NCBI RefSeq assembly: GCF_046036945.1
Contig: NZ_JBJQOQ010000014.1
Coordinates: 62,001-126,000 of the forward strand
DNA: 64,000 nucleotides
Reading direction: 5' to 3'
Origin: Brevibacillus_C sp046036945
GTDB lineage: Bacteria; Bacillota; Bacilli; Brevibacillales; Brevibacillaceae
Below, piece by piece: positions 59,824 through 64,000 of this stretch. Under the pieces are notes generated by a model. The model did no database searches. It was not told the origin of the DNA and saw nothing but the letters and a program-made list of their open reading frames with translations. Made by a program: the position numbers and the translations under genes. Positions within the stretch are counted from its first letter, which is position 1; every line of letters begins with the position of its first letter.

Positions 59824-60645
59824 ATGGAAAAATCAACTTATATTGGACTCTTCCTCGGACTCTTAGCCGTTGGCGTTGGCATGGTGTTGAAGGGGGCATC
59901 AATCTCAACACTGGCGAATCCTGCCGCTATTATGATCATCTTCGTAGGAACCGCGGCAGCGCTGTTTATCGGGTTCCCCACCTCGGAGCTCAAGAGGGTG
60001 CCGGCTCTCCTAAAGGTGCTTTTTACGGAGCAAAAGCTCGTTTCCAAGCGAGAGTTGATCGAACAGTTTATGGCATGGGCGTCGATCGCCCGCCGGGAAG
60101 GGCTGCTTGCGCTGGAAAACACCTCGGATGAAATCGAGGACGAATTTTTAAGGAACGGCATGAAGATGATTATTGACGGCGGCGAGCCGGAATTTGTCCG
60201 GGATGTCTTAAACGAGGAAATCTACGCCATAGAGGAACGGCATGCTTCAGGAGCGCAGATCTTCTCCCAGGCTGGTGCCGCTGCGCCGACATTGGGGGTG
60301 CTTGGCGCGGTCGTCGGGCTGATCGCAGCGCTGGGGAACTTAGCCGATATCGACAAGCTGGGCCACTCGATCGCCGCTGCGTTTGTCGCTACTCTGATGG
60401 GGATTTTCTCCGGTTATGTGCTGTGGCACCCGTTTGCCAACAAGCTGAAACGCAAATCGAAACGGGAAATCGAAATAAAAAAGATCATGGTGGAAGGCTT
60501 GTTGTCCATCCAGGCAGGTGTCTCTCCGGCTGCGATCGAACAAAAGCTGCTGGTGTACATCCCGCTGCACGAACGCATGGCTGAACGGGCGGAAGAAAAA
60601 GATGTGAATGCCCAGGCGAGAGAAGGTGTCGGAGTGAATGGCTAA
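59824..60645 (+). CDS. motA: flagellar motor stator protein MotA
   Basis: 273 aa from ATG 59824 (GGGGAG upstream). Four membrane helices; closely like B. subtilis MotA: GMVLKGASISTLANPAAIMIIFVGT, ARREGLLALE, TLGVLGAVVGLIAALGN, AAAFVATLMGIFSGYVLWHPFANKLKRKSK. With MotB it forms the proton channel of the flagellar stator. A GCCGATTT at 59763-59770 resembles the sigma-D -10 but a TAAA at the right distance is missing. It overlaps motB by eight bases. Confidence 0.96.
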   Translation: MEKSTYIGLFLGLLAVGVGMVLKGASISTLANPAAIMIIFVGTAAALFIGFPTSELKRVPALLKVLFTEQKLVSKRELIEQFMAWASIARREGLLALENTSDEIEDEFLRNGMKMIIDGGEPEFVRDVLNEEIYAIEERHASGAQIFSQAGAAAPTLGVLGAVVGLIAALGNLADIDKLGHSIAAAFVATLMGIFSGYVLWHPFANKLKRKSKREIEIKKIMVEGLLSIQAGVSPAAIEQKLLVYIPLHERMAERAEEKDVNAQAREGVGVNG

Positions 60646-61411
60646 GCGGAGGAGACACGGCTCGGAAGAAGAGCATATTGATGAAACCTGGCTGATCCCT
60701 TACTCGGACTTATTGACGCTGCTTTTGGCCTTGTTCATCGTACTCTTCGCTTCAAGCAAGCTGGATGTCAAGAAATTCGATCAGTTGGCCCAGTCGTTTA
60801 ACGTTGCGTTTACAGGGGGGACAAGCATCTTGGAAAGCCCTGCCCCCATTACCATGCCGCCGGATACACTGCAGATTCCGGACGACGTCACGATGATGTC
60901 CAAAGCTGAGCAGGAACAGGCAGAACGGTACCGCCAAGAGACGGAGGACCTGGAGAAGGCGAAGGAACAACTGGACACTTACATCCTGGAGCACGCATTG
61001 CAGGAAAAGCTTCATACGAAAGTAACGGAGACGGGCCTTTTGATCACTATCATGGACAATGCGCTGTTTAACTCGGGAAGCGCCCAGGTACGCCCGGAAG
61101 CGAGAGAGCTGGCAAGTGAGATCTCCAAGCTGCTGGTTCCGCAGCCGCGGCAAATCACCGTCTCGGGCCACACGGACAACGTGCCGATTCACACGGCGGA
61201 ATTCCCTTCCAACTGGGATCTAAGCTCGAAACGGGCGCTCAACTTCATGAAGATCCTGCTGCAGAATCCCCAGCTTGATCCGCAAAAATTCAGCGCTACC
61301 GGTTATGGAGAGTATCACCCGATCGCACCCAATGACAGTGCGGAAGGGCGGGCCAAGAACCGACGCGTCGAAGTGGCTATTTTGCGCAACAATCCCAAAC
61401 CGCTGCAGTAG
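60638..61411 (+). CDS. motB: flagellar motor stator protein MotB
   Basis: 257 aa. N-terminal membrane helix with the proton-carrying Asp (ETWLIPYSDLLTLLLALFIV), linker, and C-terminal OmpA-type peptidoglycan-binding domain (TVSGHTDNVPIHTAEF, ATGYGEYHPIAPNDSAEGRAKNRRVEV). Anchors the stator to the wall. Confidence 0.96.
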   Translation: MAKRRRHGSEEEHIDETWLIPYSDLLTLLLALFIVLFASSKLDVKKFDQLAQSFNVAFTGGTSILESPAPITMPPDTLQIPDDVTMMSKAEQEQAERYRQETEDLEKAKEQLDTYILEHALQEKLHTKVTETGLLITIMDNALFNSGSAQVRPEARELASEISKLLVPQPRQITVSGHTDNVPIHTAEFPSNWDLSSKRALNFMKILLQNPQLDPQKFSATGYGEYHPIAPNDSAEGRAKNRRVEVAILRNNPKPLQ

Positions 61412-61423
61412 GCAAGCGAAAAA

Positions 61424-61470
61424 CACCCCTTCTACACGAGGCAACTCGCCGGTATAGAAGGGGTGTCTTA
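61424..61470. terminator. terminator between motB and lgt
   Basis: Arms ACACCCCTTCTA and TAGAAGGGGTGT; serves both converging genes. Confidence 0.8.
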
Positions 61471-62259
61471 TTGAGCCGGTTCCGGCTGTTTTGGCTCTCG
61501 AAAGTGCAGGTAGATACCTGCTGCAAGGGCAATCAGGATAATGCTCACCGCTGTCCACTGGGCTGTCGTCCAACCGAACAGGTAGCGGGGCGAGTCGCCG
61601 CGGAGCATCTCCAGTGCGAAGCGTCCGGCGTTGTACAAAATGTTGTAAATGAGAAACAGATAGCCGCGCTTTAGACGTTTCTGCATCAGAATCATCAGGA
61701 CGGCAAAGAAGATGACATCCATTTGCCCTTCCCACACTTCGGCCGGCCAGAGCGGGCGGTCTCCAAAGACAGCGCGGGCGTTGGTGCCCTCTGGATACAG
61801 AATGCCAAAATCGCCGCCGGTCGGATCGCCAAAGGCATCGCCGTTCATCAGATTGGCGTCCCTGCCGATGCTCTGCCCGAGAATCAGTCCGGGGGCGCAT
61901 AAGTCGGCCATCTCCCAAAATGACAGCTTGTGCTTCCGCACGTACCAGAAGCCGACTGCGATCGCTCCGACGATCCCGCCTTGGATCGACAATCCCCCGT
62001 GCCAGATCGCGATGATTTCGCCTGGATGCTGCGAGTAATAAGGCCAATCGAACAGGAACACGGTCCAGAAGCGCGAACCGATAATCGCACCGATAAACAT
62101 CGGAACAGAGAGGTTCATGATATGTTCTGCCAGGTGCTCCTTTTTTTGCAGCTTGGCCAGGGTAACCGTCACTCCCAGTCCTAGAAGAAAGGCGAGAATG
62201 AACAAAAGGCTGTACGAACGGATGGGAAAAGGGCCGATATGGGCTATGTACTGGTGCAA
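61468..62259 (-). CDS. lgt: prolipoprotein diacylglyceryl transferase
   Basis: 263 aa membrane enzyme that adds diacylglycerol to the lipobox Cys of prolipoproteins such as those at 781, 5006 and 40340. TTG start with GAAGGGAG upstream. Motifs: IGPFPIRSYSLLFILAF, WHGGLSIQGGIVGA, and the Lgt signature, here GRDANLMNGDAFGDPT, which departs somewhat from the common GRWGNF...E form. It may be a second, divergent Lgt copy. Confidence 0.9.
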   Translation of the reverse strand: MHQYIAHIGPFPIRSYSLLFILAFLLGLGVTVTLAKLQKKEHLAEHIMNLSVPMFIGAIIGSRFWTVFLFDWPYYSQHPGEIIAIWHGGLSIQGGIVGAIAVGFWYVRKHKLSFWEMADLCAPGLILGQSIGRDANLMNGDAFGDPTGGDFGILYPEGTNARAVFGDRPLWPAEVWEGQMDVIFFAVLMILMQKRLKRGYLFLIYNILYNAGRFALEMLRGDSPRYLFGWTTAQWTAVSIILIALAAGIYLHFREPKQPEPAQ

Positions 62260-62480
62260 TTTGCTCCCTTCTTTCCTTTTGGATGCTTCCGAAATCCTTT
62301 ACAGAATGGATGTTACTTATCATACCACAGCGGAAGCAATACCTGAAAATCAAAAAGAGGGAAAATGCAGACATACCCTTTTCAGGTGTCGCCAGCCTGG
62401 CGAAAACGCCGGGACAAGCGATCCTGTCGACCACTTTTGTCTCATGTTCGGCAGCGTTGCTTAACTGGGGATTCCCGGTC

Positions 62481-63299
62481 TTAATTAATGATCGGCAGAG
62501 GGGAGTTTTTTAATTTGAAAAGCTGAGTGACTCCTACGAGATTTGCCTTTTTATTCAGTTCGGGCAGCGTTTTTTTCAATACCGCTGCCGTCTTTTTTCC
62601 CGGTCTTCCGACGTGGCCGATAGCGACACAGCTATCTTTATTTGACAGGTGTTTGTATATGCGTTCGAATTGATTCTGGATGTAGCGGCTGCTGTTTTTG
62701 TTATCTAAAAAAAGTTGATTTTCCGCGTAGGGAACGCCTAATTCTTTGGCAACCTCGCCGGCAATGCTCAGACGGTTCGTCTTGCTGTCGAGAAAGGCAA
62801 TGCCCCGATCCCGGCATACCTGCAGGACGGCGCGCATCACCCGCCGGTCCGCTGTCGCCTTCGACCCCATATGATTGTTGACTCCAACGGCATGAGGCAC
62901 ATCATCGATGGCAGCGTTCACCCGTTGGCGGATTTCCTCGTCCGTCAGATCCGTTGTGATCGCTCCCTTCCCCAGTCCTTTTACATTTTTGGAAATAGGC
63001 TCCATCGGAATGTGCACAAAGACATCGTGACCGGCATGGTGGGCCCACTCGGCGTCCCGCTTGGTCGTGCGCTGGAACGGCATGACGGCAATAGTTAAAT
63101 GAAACGGCAATTCGATGATTTCTGCAGTCCCGGCCATATTGTTGCCAAAATCATCGATGACGATTGCCACGTTTTTCTTTTGGGAGACAGGAGAATCTGC
63201 CGGCAGGGCCTCCGATGGGAAAAGCGGTAACGACACGAGCAGAGCAGCCAATAGAAGCCCTGATATGACAAAACAAGCTGTTTTGACGGTTCCTTTCAT
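62481..63299 (-). CDS. divergent polysaccharide deacetylase family protein
   Basis: 272 aa from the ATG at 63299 (GAGGGGGC upstream). Signal peptide about residues 1-34. Divergent polysaccharide deacetylase (DUF610/YibQ-like) fold: VAIVIDDFGNN, LTIAVMPFQ, HIPMEPISKN, GVNNHMGSKAT, IAFLDSKTN. Probably acts on wall or exported polysaccharide. The lgt gene lies downstream on the same strand with a 220-base gap. Confidence 0.88.
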   Translation of the reverse strand: MKGTVKTACFVISGLLLAALLVSLPLFPSEALPADSPVSQKKNVAIVIDDFGNNMAGTAEIIELPFHLTIAVMPFQRTTKRDAEWAHHAGHDVFVHIPMEPISKNVKGLGKGAITTDLTDEEIRQRVNAAIDDVPHAVGVNNHMGSKATADRRVMRAVLQVCRDRGIAFLDSKTNRLSIAGEVAKELGVPYAENQLFLDNKNSSRYIQNQFERIYKHLSNKDSCVAIGHVGRPGKKTAAVLKKTLPELNKKANLVGVTQLFKLKNSPLPIIN

Positions 63300-63476
63300 C
63301 GTCAGTGCCCCCTCGAAACCCATGATGTTTTTAATATGGATAATCGCACAGCGTTTCATGAACGGTTGGCCTGAACTTCTACAATTCCCAGCAGTTTCAT
63401 AATGAGCGCGGCTCCTTTCTCTTTTAGAATGGGAATTTGTACGAGAGAAATTCCCATGGTTGGGGGGCAACTGGTT

Positions 63477-64000
63477 TTGAAGGCAACAGGACGTATCATG
63501 GCTCTGGTGCTGGCGGTGTTTTGTCTTGCCGACACGGCAAGCGAGGCAGCTGCCGTAAATCCCTTTGATGACATATCGGGTTCATTTGCAAAACAGCAGA
63601 TAACGGATTTGTACATACGGGGAATTGTGGAAGGAAATGGGGATCGGAAGTATCAGCCTAAACAACCGGTCACTCGCAGTGAATTCGTAAAAATGTTGGA
63701 GAAATTGATAAAAATTCAACCACAGGCTGGAACGGTGCCGCTGTTCACAGACGTGTCAAAACAGGCCTGGTATTATTCGTGGGTACAAACAGCGGCCGAA
63801 TTAGGATTGGCCCGCGGAACCGGCGCTTCCACCTTTTCGCCGAACGCGCCGATCTCCCGCCAGGAAGCTGCTGTCATGCTGGTGAGGATCTTGGAGGGGG
63901 ACCAGAGCGGCAGCAAGCCATCGTCCTACAGCGACGCAAGCAAGATCGCGGTTTGGGCCAAGCCGTATGTGGCAGAGATCACCAGGCTGAAATACATGCA
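63477..64000 (+). CDS. SLH-domain exported protein (3' end cut by window)
   Basis: Open from TTG 63477 (GGGGGG nine bases upstream; ATG 63456 is an alternative) to the end of the window. Signal peptide (ALVLAVFCLADTASEAAA), then an S-layer-homology repeat (NPFDDISGSFAKQQITDLYIRGI, TRSEFVKMLEKL), a second (PLFTDVSKQAWYYSWVQTAAE, SRQEAAVMLVRIL) and the start of a third. SLH domains bind pyruvylated secondary wall polymer. The remaining part and function are not visible. Confidence 0.88.
   Translation, partial: MKATGRIMALVLAVFCLADTASEAAAVNPFDDISGSFAKQQITDLYIRGIVEGNGDRKYQPKQPVTRSEFVKMLEKLIKIQPQAGTVPLFTDVSKQAWYYSWVQTAAELGLARGTGASTFSPNAPISRQEAAVMLVRILEGDQSGSKPSSYSDASKIAVWAKPYVAEITRLKYM

Noticed and set aside
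60752..61192. Leftward frame opposite motB
   Set aside because: No start signals and motB is certain.
61220..62434. Long leftward frame over motB end and lgt
   Set aside because: Arg/Asp/His-rich shadow composition; the Lgt frame on the same strand is the real gene.
1..64000. tRNA, rRNA, prophage or IS elements
   Set aside because: I looked for typical tRNA arms, transposase motifs and phage genes and found none that I could support by reading.

Overview
The window comes from a low-to-mid GC Gram-positive endospore-former of the Bacillus/Paenibacillus group, most like Brevibacillus or a close Paenibacillaceae relative. Supporting signs are strong AGGAGG-type ribosome binding sites, frequent GTG/TTG starts, lipobox lipoproteins, an SLH-domain protein, B. 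subtilis-like MotA/MotB, RocR/RocD and YtrA-type regulators, an ECF41 sigma factor, and sigma-54 promoters. No rRNA or tRNA gene, CRISPR array, prophage or intact insertion sequence was recognised. One N at 7603 sits between two identical 99-bp copies and looks like an assembly join.

Layout. 1-4587: the 3' part of surE and a three-gene ABC importer of the ferric-ion/aminoethylphosphonate type. 5006-11807: a polar amino-acid ABC importer, an RpiR regulator, and an M20 hydrolase, GNAT and N-succinylamino acid racemase set that matches the known D- to L-amino acid conversion pathway. 11892-17414: a YkvI-like permease, a YtrA-type GntR/ABC operon, a Cys-rich repeat peptide resembling a heterocycloanthracin-type RiPP precursor, and a PadR/membrane-protein operon. 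17491-24074: a stalk-domain protein, an ECF41 sigma factor with its AhpD-like partner gene, two membrane-anchored coiled-coil proteins, a Tat-exported P1 peptidase and an OsmC protein. 24345-26569 is a visibly AT-rich block with two flavin/quinone-type oxidoreductases and a divergent HxlR regulator. 26716-27927: MarR plus SDR.

27988-35756 holds a leftward TetR - SMR efflux - domainless sigma-54 activator operon, and opposite it an aldehyde dehydrogenase - Rieske oxygenase - APC permease operon with a good sigma-54 promoter. This suggests a two-step regulatory cascade for quaternary-amine metabolism. An acyl-CoA ligase and a DinB protein follow.

36671-47476 is the most interesting region: a nicotinate-type (2,5-dihydroxypyridine) catabolic operon encoding NicC-, NicD-, NicX-, NicE- and NicF-like enzymes plus a complete branched-chain-type ABC importer. 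It is preceded by a fusion of a MerR-like DNA-binding domain with an isochorismatase-fold domain that has lost its catalytic Cys and Lys. I read this as a regulator made from a copy of the pathway's own maleamate amidase and used as a ligand sensor. The operon promoter is a perfect TTGACA-17-TATAAT next to a 14-C tract, with a roughly 260-nt leader.

47651-64000 is mostly housekeeping: a DUF418 membrane protein, DeoD, a threonine/serine dehydratase, flavohemoglobin (with two Fnr/Crp-like sites), an amino-acid permease and RocR/RocD (with UAS-like palindromes), a NamZ-polysaccharide deacetylase fusion, Dps, MotAB, Lgt, a divergent polysaccharide deacetylase, and the start of an SLH-domain protein cut by the window end.
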